Positions 1-8,546 of a stretch of DNA of 54,187 nucleotides are shown one piece after another. The notes beneath the pieces are model-generated. The model ran no database searches, was not told the origin of the DNA, and worked only from the letters and a program-made list of their open reading frames with translations. The stretch spans positions 1-54,187 of the forward strand of contig JAFRQD010000003.1 in NCBI GenBank assembly GCA_017428785.1, given 5' to 3'. This DNA comes from Bacteroidaceae bacterium (GTDB lineage Bacteria > Bacteroidota > Bacteroidia > Bacteroidales > Bacteroidaceae). Positions within the stretch are counted from its first letter, which is position 1. Every line of letters begins with the position of its first letter. The translations under genes and the position numbers were made by a program.

Positions 1-2
1 AA

Positions 3-143
3 CCAGGGGCAAAGCCCTTGGACAGAACATAGAGAGCACCTCGCCGCTCCTGCCTGGAGGGCAGTACCCTGTAGTCTCATAGTACTGCCCTCCAGGCAGC
101 GAGAAGCAAGTTATCAGCTGATTCCGAGGGCTTCGCCCCCGGT
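3..143. repeat. Large imperfect palindrome forming the outer part of the end repeat
   Basis: Positions 3-21 (CCAGGGGCAAAGCCCTTGG) are an imperfect inverted copy of 125-143. Positions 50-67 pair perfectly with 82-99. The whole block is therefore one nested palindrome centred near position 74. The sequence between the arms is less well matched. Confidence 0.8.
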
Positions 144-231
144 TACTAATAGTAAAGCCCTACAGGCTTAAAAATACAAACTGACTTTACCCGGTAGCAA
201 AGCAGTCAGTACGATTTTACCGGACAGCAAT
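57..231. repeat. Left copy of a 175-bp inverted repeat that also ends the window
   Basis: This segment is the reverse complement of 54013-54187 with one mismatch that I can find (ATACAAAC here against ATGCAAAC in the other copy). It contains a perfect 18-bp hairpin (50-67 with 82-99, loop of 14), a second hairpin at 125-143 (CCGAGGGCTTCGCCCCCGG), a small one around TAAAGCC-ctaca-GGCTTA, and two similar boxes, TTTACCCGGTAGCAA and TTTTACCGGACAGCAA. The right copy stops inside the 18-bp hairpin at the contig edge. I infer a dispersed genomic repeat at which the assembly broke. Confidence 0.93.
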
Positions 232-280
232 GAAAAAGAATTGTTATATATTAAGGATTGCTGCAACTTTCCGCTCAATG

Positions 281-401
281 CGACTTACCCCACCCCTACC
301 CCTCCCCTTAGAGGAGAGGGGAGTATAGATGCCTAATTCCCGTATCAGGGAGGGGAGTATAGATGCCTACTTCCCATATCAGGGAGGGAGTATAGATGCT
401 T
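281..401. repeat. GC-rich palindrome followed by three 33-34-nt tandem repeats
   Basis: At 286-320 there is a copy of the dispersed palindrome (ACCCCTCC...TTAGAGGAGAGGGG). It is followed by three repeats of a unit containing GGAGTATAGATGC; GAGTATAGAT begins at 321, 355 and 388, giving periods of 34 and 33. No open reading frame here looks genuine. Confidence 0.75.
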
Positions 402-648
402 CCGTCGGAGACCTATGTTTTTGTAAAGATTTTTCGCGGCGGACTCTTTCTAACGGCTTGTTTTTTGTCGGGTGGCACTTTGCTACCCTGAACACAAAAT
501 AAGGGCTTAAAACGCGTTTCGCCCTATAGCAGGCGTTTAGCGAGGACGAAATTTCCAGAGCCGAGCAAAGAAAGTACAATTCACATATATTGTTCTGTTA
601 AATTCGGCGTGCTTTTCGGCGGATTTTCGCCTGTGGGAATAGTGAACG

Positions 649-740
649 TCGCACAGGGAAATTACAAACTCCGCGTGCGGCGTTGACCAACTCCGCGTGC
701 GGCGTTTGATTTCCCCGCATGCGCCGATGCCGATTGCCCC
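649..740. repeat. 22-bp tandem palindrome array, CCGC-NN-GCGG family, copy 1
   Basis: Three clear 22-bp units start at 671, 693 and 715, each with the core CCGCGTGCGG or a variant (CCGCATGCG). A weaker unit lies just upstream (CGTCGCAC). The array lies in the gene-free left end. The same family occurs at 16708, 45701 and 49139. Confidence 0.8.
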
Positions 741-879
741 GTTTTGCGTGACAATTTTTGTAAAGTTTTTTGCTGGTGTCCAGTGTGAAGTTTTAGGCAG
801 CTCAGATACCCGAGGATGAACGCTCCTTATCCTCACTTTTAGCGCAAAGTTGGCTTGGGATGCCCCTAAGGGACAGAAT

Positions 880-921
880 GCAATCAGGAGGATATGCCTG
901 TATGCACATCCTTCTGATTGC
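880..921 (-). terminator. Stem-loop downstream of the RND efflux operon
   Basis: GCAATCAGGAGGAT (880-893) pairs with ATCCTTCTGATTGC (908-921) with one non-Watson-Crick position and a 14-nt loop. It lies about 40 nt beyond the stop codon of the outer-membrane factor gene on the minus strand. There is no T-run after it in that direction, so if it ends transcription or protects the mRNA end it is not a classical intrinsic terminator. Confidence 0.45.
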
Positions 922-960
922 TCTTTGGCCTTTTTCCCTGTGAGAGAAAAGTGGCGGGCT

Positions 961-2355
961 TTACTGTGCTCCGCCGCCGAGGGCTTGGTAGAGGTCGATG
1001 GTGGCCCGGATAGCGTCCATGCGGTTGCTGATTTGGCTCATCTGGGCAGAGAGCAGCGAGTTCTGTGCGGTGATGACATTCAGGTAGTTCGTGCCAGTGT
1101 TCTGATAGAGCTTCTGCGTGGCATCGAGTGCCTTAGTCAGAGATTCCACTTGCTTGTCGATGAGTTCCTGCATTAAGCGGGAGACGTAGATGTCGTCCAT
1201 TGCCAGATTCACCTCGTTGCCAGCCTTTATGACTGCCTGCTTGAAGTCGTTTGTGGCAATCTCCATCTCAGCCTGCGAAATCTTGTACTGAGCGCGGATG
1301 CGTCCGTTTTCGAAGAGGGGCTGTGCCAGGCTCGCCACTGCCTGTCCGATGAAGACGCCCGGATTGACAACGGCACCTGCGGCGTTGGTGAACTGTCCTG
1401 TGGCTGAGATGTTGAGCTGCGGGAAGAAACCGCTCAGGGCAATGTTCTTGTCGTAGAATGCAGCTGCGAGTTTGTACTCGGCGTCGCGGACATCAGGCCT
1501 GCGGTCGAGGATTGTGATGGGCAAGCCAGTAGAACAAACGGCAGGCGTCTGGAAGGAGGCCAGCGAGTTTCTGTCGATGCTGCTTTGCGTCTCTCCAAGG
1601 AGAGTGGCAAGTGCACTCTCGAAGGCACGTATGCTGTTGTCGATGGAGAGGACAGACGTCTGGATGCTGTAATAGGTGGCTTCTATGCTTGCTACGGCAG
1701 CCATGTTGCTTTGTCCTGCGTTCATCAGCTGCTTCTGCATCTGCAGGTACTTGCCCCAGTTCTCTTCCGTCTGCATCGTCAAGAGCCGTTGCTCGTCGAG
1801 CATCGAGAGGTTGTAGTACATCGATGCGATGCTTGCCACGATTTGCGCCTGAATGGCTTGCTTGGCGTTGCGGAGCTGGTCGCGCGTCACCTCAGCCTTC
1901 TTCTTGTTGTTGCGCAGCGAACCGATGCTCCCTACCTGCCAGCTAGCGGAAACGGGCAGGGAATAGGTCTTGGCGGCAGCATAGTCGTTGCGGTCCCAAG
2001 GGTCCCATGTCTTGCTGACGGTGCCGCTTGGCTTGAAGTAGAAGCTTGGGATGTAGGCAAGTTTGGCGCACTTCAGGGCATAGTCGGCCTCCTTGATGCG
2101 CAGGTCGGCATTCTTCATGTCAGTGTTCTGGCTAATGCCTTTCTCGATGAGAGCCTGCAGCTTCGGGTCGGTGAAGATGTCGCGCCACCCGAGGTCGCCC
2201 AGGCTGTTGTCGCCAGCAGTCTGCATGTCGCCGTAAATGCCATCGGTGATGATGTCGGAAGGACGCTCGTAGTTCTTGTAGAGTTGGCAAGAACTGAGAA
2301 GCATGGCCCCCACCAAACCTCCCCAAAGGGAGGCTTTCTTAATGTGTATGCTCAT
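961..2355 (-). CDS. Outer-membrane factor of an RND efflux pump (TolC/OprM family lipoprotein)
   Basis: This 464-residue protein should form the outer-membrane channel and periplasmic tunnel of a tripartite efflux pump. It begins with a lipoprotein signal (MSIHIKKASLWGGLVGAMLL, then SSC with the lipidated Cys at 23), followed by YERPSD, typical of the NodT/OprM group. Two long helical OEP repeats follow, rich in Ala, Gln and Asn, with the usual RRPDVRDAEYKLAAA segment in the middle. It is the last gene of an operon, 3 nt after the permease. Part of its signal peptide (residues 8-15, ASLWGGLV) is encoded by a copy of the dispersed GC-rich palindrome (about 2306-2338), so the leader may have been remodelled by it. 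The substrate cannot be told from sequence. Confidence 0.93.
   Translation of the reverse strand: MSIHIKKASLWGGLVGAMLLSSCQLYKNYERPSDIITDGIYGDMQTAGDNSLGDLGWRDIFTDPKLQALIEKGISQNTDMKNADLRIKEADYALKCAKLAYIPSFYFKPSGTVSKTWDPWDRNDYAAAKTYSLPVSASWQVGSIGSLRNNKKKAEVTRDQLRNAKQAIQAQIVASIASMYYNLSMLDEQRLLTMQTEENWGKYLQMQKQLMNAGQSNMAAVASIEATYYSIQTSVLSIDNSIRAFESALATLLGETQSSIDRNSLASFQTPAVCSTGLPITILDRRPDVRDAEYKLAAAFYDKNIALSGFFPQLNISATGQFTNAAGAVVNPGVFIGQAVASLAQPLFENGRIRAQYKISQAEMEIATNDFKQAVIKAGNEVNLAMDDIYVSRLMQELIDKQVESLTKALDATQKLYQNTGTNYLNVITAQNSLLSAQMSQISNRMDAIRATIDLYQALGGGAQ
2306..2338. repeat. Dispersed GC-rich palindrome inside a coding region (signal peptide of the outer-membrane factor)
   Basis: The element CCCCCACC-AAACCTCCCC-AAA-GGGAGG matches the recurring palindrome also seen at 286, 17780, 18480, 20595, 25660 and 32590. 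Here it is read in frame. Confidence 0.7.
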
Positions 2356-2358
2356 TTC

Positions 2359-5300
2359 TTATTCTCTTATTTTCTTATTATCTGATTCTTCTTTCTCTCT
2401 CTGCGAACGCTCTCTTTCCTTGAGGAACTGCTGGTCGGTTTCTTCGTGCATGACGGGGCGAATCTTTTCCTGCAGGAACTCGAAGATGATGAAGAAGAGC
2501 GGCACGGTGAAGAGGATGGCAAGCGTACCTACCGTCATGCCGCCTATCACGCCGATGCCGATGGTGCGGTTGCCGTTGGCGCCGGCTCCTGTTGCGAAGA
2601 CAAGAGGAATCATGCCGAATATCATGGTCAGCACCGTCATGAGGATGGGGCGCAGACGTGCCTCGGCAGCAGCAAAGGCGGCTTCCACGATGCCCATGCC
2701 TTTGCGGCGGCGCTCAAGGGCGAACTCCGTAATCAGGATGGCAGTCTTGGCAAGCAAGCCAATCAGCATGATGACACCCGTCTGCAGGTAGATGTTGTTC
2801 TCAATCTGTCCCATGAACAGCATGCGGCCTATCGGAGCGGCCTGCCCGTTCATGGTTATCGTCCAGTTGAAGCCTGTATTCCAAAGCCAAGCAAATCCGT
2901 AGGTTCCCATCAAGCCTGCAGGCACAGAGAAGATGACGGCGAAGGGGATGAGGAAACTTTCGTAGAGACAGCTCAGGATGAGGAAGATGAGGATGACGCA
3001 GATGGCGTAGGTGAGGTAGGTGTCGTAGCTGTCGAGCGTCTCCGCCTCCTCACGAGCCATGCCGCCGTACTCGTAGCTGTAGCCCTCGGGGAACACTTCC
3101 TTGTGCACCTGCTCGATGACCTTCATCACCTCCGTGTTGCTGACACCCGTGTTGGCTGTCACATTGACAGAGATTGAGCTGAACAGGTTGAAGCGGTTGT
3201 CTATCTCGGGGCCGAGCACAGGCGTCAGCTTCACGAACTGGCTCAAGGGAGCCATCTGCCCGTTGTTGCGGATGAACATGTTGCTGAGGTCGCTCTCCGT
3301 CGTTCTGCTTTGCGGATTGCTCTGCAGCATGACACGATAAACCTTCGAGAACTGGTTCATGTTGCTGACGTACGAACCGCCGCAATAGCTTGCCAAGGCG
3401 CTCAGCACAGCGGCTGGCGAGATGCCTGCACGCTTACATTGGGCGGCATCGACCTCCACCTGGAACTGCGGGAAGTTGCGCTCGTAGGTCGTGATGCAGC
3501 GTCCTACCTCGGGATGTTCGCTCAGCTCTGCGATGAACTTCTTGGTGTAGTCGAAGAAGAGCGCCTTGTCGGCAATACCCGTCTTGTCCTGGAGCTGCAG
3601 CTCGATGGAGCCCATGCCATAGCCGGGTATCATGCCTGGCTCGAAGACGAAGCACTGTGCCTCGGGTATCTCTTTCAGCAGGCGGGCATTGAGCTTTGCG
3701 TTGGCCACCATCGTGCTCGAACTCATCATATTGTCGAGCGGGTGGTAGTTCAGGAGAGCAAGGGCTGCTAAGGCTGTAATGATGCCAAGTGCCAAAGCCT
3801 TCTTGCCAATGTGCTTCCGCTTGATGATGCCTCTGATAAAGACTATCAAGGCTATGATGAATGCCAGAAGGGCAAGCGTAGCAATGCCGAAACCGATGCC
3901 GTATTGGCGTTCGCCCCAAGGCTTCATTCGGATGACGGACATGCCGTAGCTGGTGCCTTGGCCCGACATGAAGCCGTAGCCTGCCACCTTTGTGTAGTCC
4001 TTCACCTCGGGCACTTCCTCGATAATCTTCTGCGCCTTGTTCATCACGCTGTATGTCGAGGCCACATTTGAGCCGGGAACGGCGCTCACGTTCATCATGC
4101 AGACGCCCTGGTCCTCGCTTGGAACGAGTCCGCCTGGCAGGTGACTGCCGAAGAAGAGCACGCCGACAATGGCTACGGCCAAGGCGCCGAAGCATACGTA
4201 GAACCTTACCTTACGCGACACCATGCGGCGCAAGACGCTTGCGTACTTCTCCATCATGGCCGTATAGGTTGCCTCATAAGCGAGGCGAGTACGGTAGTTG
4301 ATGGCTCCGAAGAAGCCTTTGCGGCGCTCCTCGCTTGCCGGGCGCATCATCATGGCACAGAGCGCAGGGCAGAGCACTAGGGCGCTGACGCAGGACAGAC
4401 CGACAGCCGTGGCCAGCGTCACGCCGAATTGCGTATAGAAGATGCCGGCTGTGCCGCCCGTGAAGCTGACGGGAATGAACACCGCCATGAAGACGAAGGT
4501 ACAGGAAATGACGGCCATCGTCACGTCGCTCATGGCGTCCTTGGTCGCTTTGTAGGGGCTTGTGTAGCCCGCATCGAACTTCGCTTGCACGGCTTCCACG
4601 ACGACGATGGCGTCATCGACCACCGTACCGATGGCAAGCACCAAGGCAAAGAGCGTCAGCAGGTTGAGCGTGAAGCCTGCCAGGGAAAGGCAAGCGAACG
4701 TGCCTACCAAGGATACTATAATAGATATAGAGGGGATGAGCGTTGCCTTGAAGTCTTGCAGGAAGAAGTAAACCACGAGCACCACCAGGAGGATGGCAAC
4801 AAGCAGCGTCTCCTCTACATTCGCGATGGATGCCAGAAGGAAGTCGTTGCTCGACATCATCTTGATGAACTTCATGCCCTTGGGCAGGTCCTTGCTCAGC
4901 TCTTCCAGCTTGGCGCTGACGCGGTCGTTGGTCTCCTTTGCGTTGGCACCAGCCAGCTGGAAGCAGAGGAATGTGACGCCCGGGTGTCCGTTTGCTTCGC
5001 CGTGGAAGGCGTAGCTGACAGCACCAAGCTCCACGTCGGCGATGTCCTTGAGCCGAAGCAGCGTGCCGTCCGGATTGGCGCGTATCACGATGTCCTCGAA
5101 CTCAGAGATTTCCTTCAGACGTCCCTTGTATTTCAGGGTGTATTGATAGTAGTTCTCGATGCCGTCGCCATGCGTGCCGTTCACGGGCTTCTCGCCCAGC
5201 TGTCCGGCAGGCGACTCCAAGTTCTGCTCTGCCAAAGCGTTCGAAATGTCGGTGGGAATGACGTCGTATTGCGCCATCAGTTCCGGCTTCATCCAGATGC

Positions 5301-5856
5301 GCAGCGAGTATGTGCCGCCCAGGAGCATGACGTCGCCCACGCCCTCCACGCGCTTGATTTGCGGGATGACGTTGATGTCGAGGTAGTTCGAGATGAAGTC
5401 CTCGTCGTACTTGCCGTCCTCGCTGCACAGCGCGTCGATCTGCAGGAAAGACGTCTGGCGCTTCATGGTCTGCACGCCTACCCTTGTCACATCGGAGGGC
5501 AGCAAGCCTTGCGCCCTCGAGACGCGGTTCTGAACATTGACGGCCGCCATGTCGGGGTCGGTGCCTTGCTTGAAGATGACATTGATGGTGGCAGAGCCTG
5601 CGTTGGTGGCCGTACTGCTCATGTACAGCATGTTCTCCACGCCGTTGATGGCCTCTTCGAGTGGCTGGATGACGGCGTTCATCACGGCATCCGCACTTGC
5701 TCCCGTGTAGGTGGTATAGACGCTGACCGTTGGCGGCGCGATGTCGGGGTACTGCTCCAGAGGCAGGGAACTGAACGATATGAAGCCGACCAGGAGAATC
5801 ATGATGGCTATGGAGATGGCCATCACGGGTCGCTTGATAAAGATATTACCTTTCAT
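2359..5856 (-). CDS. RND multidrug efflux permease (HAE1/AcrB family) with an unusual membrane insertion
   Basis: This is the proton-driven inner-membrane pump. At 1,165 residues it is about 100 longer than usual AcrB-type proteins. It shows the N-terminal helix (FIKRPVMAISIAIMILLVG), the porter-domain start (LPLEQYPDIAPPTV), the proton-relay pair D414-D415 in TM4 (AIGTVVDDAIVVVE), and the TM10 lysine (GLLAKTAILITEFALERR). The extra length is mostly at about residues 651-710, directly after KPWGER, where two strongly hydrophobic stretches (about 654-678 and 684-703) separated by IKRKHIGKK interrupt a domain that is normally periplasmic. The gene lies between the adaptor (86 nt upstream) and the outer-membrane factor (3 nt downstream). 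The substrate is unknown. Confidence 0.95.
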   Translation of the reverse strand: MKGNIFIKRPVMAISIAIMILLVGFISFSSLPLEQYPDIAPPTVSVYTTYTGASADAVMNAVIQPLEEAINGVENMLYMSSTATNAGSATINVIFKQGTDPDMAAVNVQNRVSRAQGLLPSDVTRVGVQTMKRQTSFLQIDALCSEDGKYDEDFISNYLDINVIPQIKRVEGVGDVMLLGGTYSLRIWMKPELMAQYDVIPTDISNALAEQNLESPAGQLGEKPVNGTHGDGIENYYQYTLKYKGRLKEISEFEDIVIRANPDGTLLRLKDIADVELGAVSYAFHGEANGHPGVTFLCFQLAGANAKETNDRVSAKLEELSKDLPKGMKFIKMMSSNDFLLASIANVEETLLVAILLVVLVVYFFLQDFKATLIPSISIIVSLVGTFACLSLAGFTLNLLTLFALVLAIGTVVDDAIVVVEAVQAKFDAGYTSPYKATKDAMSDVTMAVISCTFVFMAVFIPVSFTGGTAGIFYTQFGVTLATAVGLSCVSALVLCPALCAMMMRPASEERRKGFFGAINYRTRLAYEATYTAMMEKYASVLRRMVSRKVRFYVCFGALAVAIVGVLFFGSHLPGGLVPSEDQGVCMMNVSAVPGSNVASTYSVMNKAQKIIEEVPEVKDYTKVAGYGFMSGQGTSYGMSVIRMKPWGERQYGIGFGIATLALLAFIIALIVFIRGIIKRKHIGKKALALGIITALAALALLNYHPLDNMMSSSTMVANAKLNARLLKEIPEAQCFVFEPGMIPGYGMGSIELQLQDKTGIADKALFFDYTKKFIAELSEHPEVGRCITTYERNFPQFQVEVDAAQCKRAGISPAAVLSALASYCGGSYVSNMNQFSKVYRVMLQSNPQSRTTESDLSNMFIRNNGQMAPLSQFVKLTPVLGPEIDNRFNLFSSISVNVTANTGVSNTEVMKVIEQVHKEVFPEGYSYEYGGMAREEAETLDSYDTYLTYAICVILIFLILSCLYESFLIPFAVIFSVPAGLMGTYGFAWLWNTGFNWTITMNGQAAPIGRMLFMGQIENNIYLQTGVIMLIGLLAKTAILITEFALERRRKGMGIVEAAFAAAEARLRPILMTVLTMIFGMIPLVFATGAGANGNRTIGIGVIGGMTVGTLAILFTVPLFFIIFEFLQEKIRPVMHEETDQQFLKERERSQREKEESDNKKIRE

Positions 5857-5942
5857 ATAAAAGTTAAAGCGTTGAAAAATTAAAAAAACGGAAAGTTGAA
5901 GAGTGAAGTTCTTACCTTTTCACTATTTCCCCTTTTCTCCTT

Positions 5943-7058
5943 TTATTTATTTGGCTTTATGTTCTGACCGTCTCTCAGCATGCCGGCTCCTTCAGACACG
6001 ATGACGTCGCCCACCTTCAGGCCGTCCTTTATCACATATTCCTTGCCGTTGGAGAGCGTTTCTGTGGTGACGAGCTGTTCGTGGGCAATGTTGTCCTTAT
6101 CCACGATGTAAACCTTGAACTTGTCCTGCATCTGCACTGTGGCTGTCACGGGAATCACGATCTTGTCCTTGAAGGTAGTGGGGATGACCACATATCCCGT
6201 GCTGCCGCTGAGCAGGAGCTTGTCGGGATTGTCGAAGACGGCGCGAACCTGCACTGTACCCGTGCTGCGGTCCACCACGCCACTCACGCTTTCCACCTTG
6301 CCTTTGTACTGATATTCGCTACCGTCCACCAGAAGCAGGTTCACGTCGGGCATCCCTCCGATGGCAGCCTCTTTGCTTCCGCTGTCGCGAGTCATGGCCA
6401 GCAGTTGGGCTTCGCTGATGGAGAAATAGACATACATCTGGGTGTTGTCGCTCACCGTGGTGAGAGGCTTCGACATATTGCTGCTCACCAGAGCGCCCTG
6501 ACGGTAGGGGAGTGTGCCTACCACACCGTTTGCGGGGCTCTTCACGACAGTGTAGCTGAGGCTGTTCTTTGCGTTGACCACCTGTGCATTTGCCTGGGCA
6601 ACCTGAGCCTTAGCGGTGAGCAGCGTGTTGTGAGCCGTCTGGAGTTCCACATCGCTGATAATCCCGTCGTCGAATAGCTTCTTCTTGCTGTCGTAGGTCA
6701 GCTGGGCGGTTGCCAGACTGGCGTTCGCCGCTTCCTGCGATGCCACAGCCGTGTTCAGCGCAGCCTGATAGGGGACTTGGTCGATGATGAAGAGCGTCTG
6801 TCCCTTCGCAACCTTCTGGCCTTCTGTGACACAGAGTTTCCAGAGCGTACCGCTCACTTGCGGATAGACCTCGATGTCCTGCCGGCCGCGGATGGTAGCG
6901 CTGTACTTCGTGTTCATAGTCACATCCTTGGTGTCAACCTTCATTGTCTCGAAGTTGGCAGTTGGCATCTGTTGTTGTGTTTTCTTGCCGCCGCAGGAAC
7001 CCAGGGTAAGAAGCAGGGCGCTGGGAGCAAGGAGCATGAGAAATGATTTGATTTTCAT
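5943..7058 (-). CDS. Periplasmic adaptor of the RND pump (AcrA/MexA family lipoprotein)
   Basis: The adaptor links the inner-membrane pump to the outer-membrane channel. I chose the start at MKIKSFLMLLAPSALLLTLGSC (371 residues). It gives a proper lipoprotein signal ending in LGSC, whereas an upstream in-frame start would lie at the promoter. The order of domains is typical: lipoyl-like half (EVYPQVSGTLWKLCVTEGQKVAKGQTLF), helical hairpin (SLATAQLTYDSKKKLFDDG), second lipoyl half (YTVVKSPANGVVGTLP) and a beta-barrel domain (RAVFDNPDKLLLSGSTG). It is the first gene of the three-gene operon, followed by the permease. A Bacteroidetes promoter lies about 45 nt upstream. Confidence 0.94.
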   Translation of the reverse strand: MKIKSFLMLLAPSALLLTLGSCGGKKTQQQMPTANFETMKVDTKDVTMNTKYSATIRGRQDIEVYPQVSGTLWKLCVTEGQKVAKGQTLFIIDQVPYQAALNTAVASQEAANASLATAQLTYDSKKKLFDDGIISDVELQTAHNTLLTAKAQVAQANAQVVNAKNSLSYTVVKSPANGVVGTLPYRQGALVSSNMSKPLTTVSDNTQMYVYFSISEAQLLAMTRDSGSKEAAIGGMPDVNLLLVDGSEYQYKGKVESVSGVVDRSTGTVQVRAVFDNPDKLLLSGSTGYVVIPTTFKDKIVIPVTATVQMQDKFKVYIVDKDNIAHEQLVTTETLSNGKEYVIKDGLKVGDVIVSEGAGMLRDGQNIKPNK

Positions 7059-7102
7059 AGAATATACAATCTTACTTATTATAATCTTAAAAAATTGCGC
7101 GG

Positions 7103-7110
7103 CAAAGGTA
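7103..7110 (-). promoter_or_regulatory. TACCTTTG -7 box for the RND efflux operon
   Basis: On the minus strand the sequence TCGTACCTTTGC matches the Bacteroidetes -7 consensus TAnnTTTG, 44 nt before the ATG at 7058. A poor T-rich stretch stands where the -33 TTTG would be. Confidence 0.75.
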
Positions 7111-7425
7111 CGAAAAAAATAGGAATTATGGACTTGTGCCCTAACCAAAAAGGCATACAGATGTGTTCAATATCTCCTATTCCAACATGTATTTTAAGAA
7201 ATTTTAAGGCTTTCCTGTCCAAAATGATGCCAAAATGATAGTCAATCGGCGAAAATGTTGCTGTATTTTTAGGAACGCGACATCGGCATAGATGGGTTTG
7301 AGGGCGGAGAACTGATGTTGCGGGTATTGAAATGGAGCGCACGGACGGAATCCTCTTCACGCATGAGGACGACAGAGAGAGGGCAGGGGCCGAACATGAT
7401 GGACGGCTTCTTTGCATCTCGCTGA
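7111..7425. other. Intergenic stretch with no recognised gene
   Basis: Upstream of the efflux operon promoter lie about 315 bases with an open frame on the minus strand, but it has no family resemblance, no convincing start and an odd composition. I see no repeat or RNA here. It may include further remnants of the broken gene at 7426-8274. Confidence 0.4.
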
Positions 7426-8274
7426 CTAATAGATTGTTATCTTTTTCGGCTGCCGATTATGGCATCCCTCGGGAAGGCCGTTTCTGAATGCCCTCAGCAC
7501 CTCGGCCTGGTCTATCAGGTTTTCTGCTGCTCTGAATACAGCCACGTATGCCTTGCGGCAGTTATAGACTTCATCAAACAGCGTAGAGAACTTGTTGATG
7601 AAGGTCATCATCTGTTCGCCTGAGATGTCCTCGGCCTGGCTTTCAGACAGTGTGCTTCTCAGGTCGGCCTTCAAGGCCTCGGACATGTTGGGGAACTTTG
7701 CATATCCATCCGTTTCGCTCCATATGAAGTTCAGGATGTTCTCTGCTCGGTCTTGATAGCCCTTCAATACATTTACGAGAGATGCGCTGCCCTCTTCTGC
7801 TGTGCCAAGGTAGATGACTCTCAAGCCTCCGAATGGCATCCAGTCGTTTTCAAGGCCAGACCCGAGGTTGCGAACACTTAAGGTAAGGGTGCCGTCGGTA
7901 ACCTCTACCGCTGTGTAGTTTGCATAGCGGCCGCCGCCAAAAGCATAGGAGGCACCTGCGAGAGATGCTGGCACATAGCCTTCCACATCGCTTTCGAACT
8001 TGTCATCTGGTCCTTCGCCTGTGAGGTGGCAGTTCACGCCGTCCTGAGCGTCTTCCGTCTTCACGACGTCCTCGGCAATGGTCATCACGAAGTTGCTGTT
8101 GCCGTTGAGGTAGAGCTGGCCTGTGTTCAGGAGCGAATAGAAGTCGTCGAACGGGCGAGTGAAGGCGTTGGCGCTGAACAGATAGATGCCGTTGGGTATC
8201 TCGCTGAGTGTCTGCTCTGCGGAGAAGACGGTCTCCAGGCCTTTTGGCTTCCCTGTTCCCGCGTGTTTGCAATT
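7426..8274 (-). pseudogene. 5'-truncated remnant of a secreted Bacteroidales protein of unknown function
   Basis: The minus-strand frame is open from just after a TAA at 8275-8277 to a TAG at 7426, but the coding-like sequence begins with no start codon (GLETVFSAEQTLSEIPNGIY, then LFSANAFTRPFDDFYSLLNT). The first possible starts are a GTG and ATG far inside, at about 8088 and 8085, in the middle of what reads as a domain. Residues further on (ANYTAVEVTDGTLTLSVRN) look like a beta-sandwich module of a secreted Bacteroidales protein, followed by a helical tail. I therefore call it a remnant whose N-terminus, signal peptide and promoter are gone. It abuts a 21-bp repeat array (8301-8384). An internally started, shorter functional protein cannot be excluded. 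Confidence 0.7.
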
Positions 8275-8300
8275 TTATCCTGCCTCGTGCGATGTTTGAG

Positions 8301-8384
8301 ATGCAAGTTGCGTATGTCTGTATGCAGGTAGCGTTTGTCCGTTTGCAGGTTGCGTACGCACAGACGCAAGCTGTGTTTCAGGAT
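8301..8384. repeat. 21-bp tandem repeat array, TGCAGGTTGCGT family, copy 1
   Basis: Four units of exactly 21 bp start at 8301, 8322, 8343 and 8364, sharing the core TGCAGGTTGCGT (CGCA-nnn-TGCG type palindrome) and diverging in the other nine bases. Degenerate units may extend to about 8260. The array sits directly upstream of the broken gene at 7426-8274. A second copy of the family lies at 23394-23477. Confidence 0.85.
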
Positions 8385-8493
8385 TCCCGCAGCCGGAAGG
8401 GGAGCACTCACACTGCGGCGACAGCTTTGTCCCGAGGCGGCGGCTTGTTTCCCTCCGTGCGTCGCGCGAGAACATTTTATTGGCTGGCAAAAT

Positions 8494-8524
8494 TTTGAAT
8501 TGTGGAATAATTGTCGTACCTTTG
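8494..8524 (+). promoter_or_regulatory. Bacteroidetes promoter for the large secreted protein gene
   Basis: TTTG at 8494-8497 and TACCTTTG at 8517-8524 are separated by 19 nt, a good fit to the Bacteroidetes sigma consensus. The ATG follows at 8547. Confidence 0.85.
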
Positions 8525-8546
8525 CCCCCGACTAAAACTAAAACAC

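Noticed and set aside
57-231. Terminal inverted repeat of a 54-kb transposon or prophage
   Set aside because: No transposase, integrase or phage gene is present, and most genes are housekeeping or metabolic.
379-836. Open frames in the left gene-free region
   Set aside because: They run through palindromes and 22-bp repeats, have no family likeness and no promoter.
7079-7417. Minus-strand frame upstream of the efflux operon
   Set aside because: It covers the operon promoter, has poor composition and no recognisable domain.
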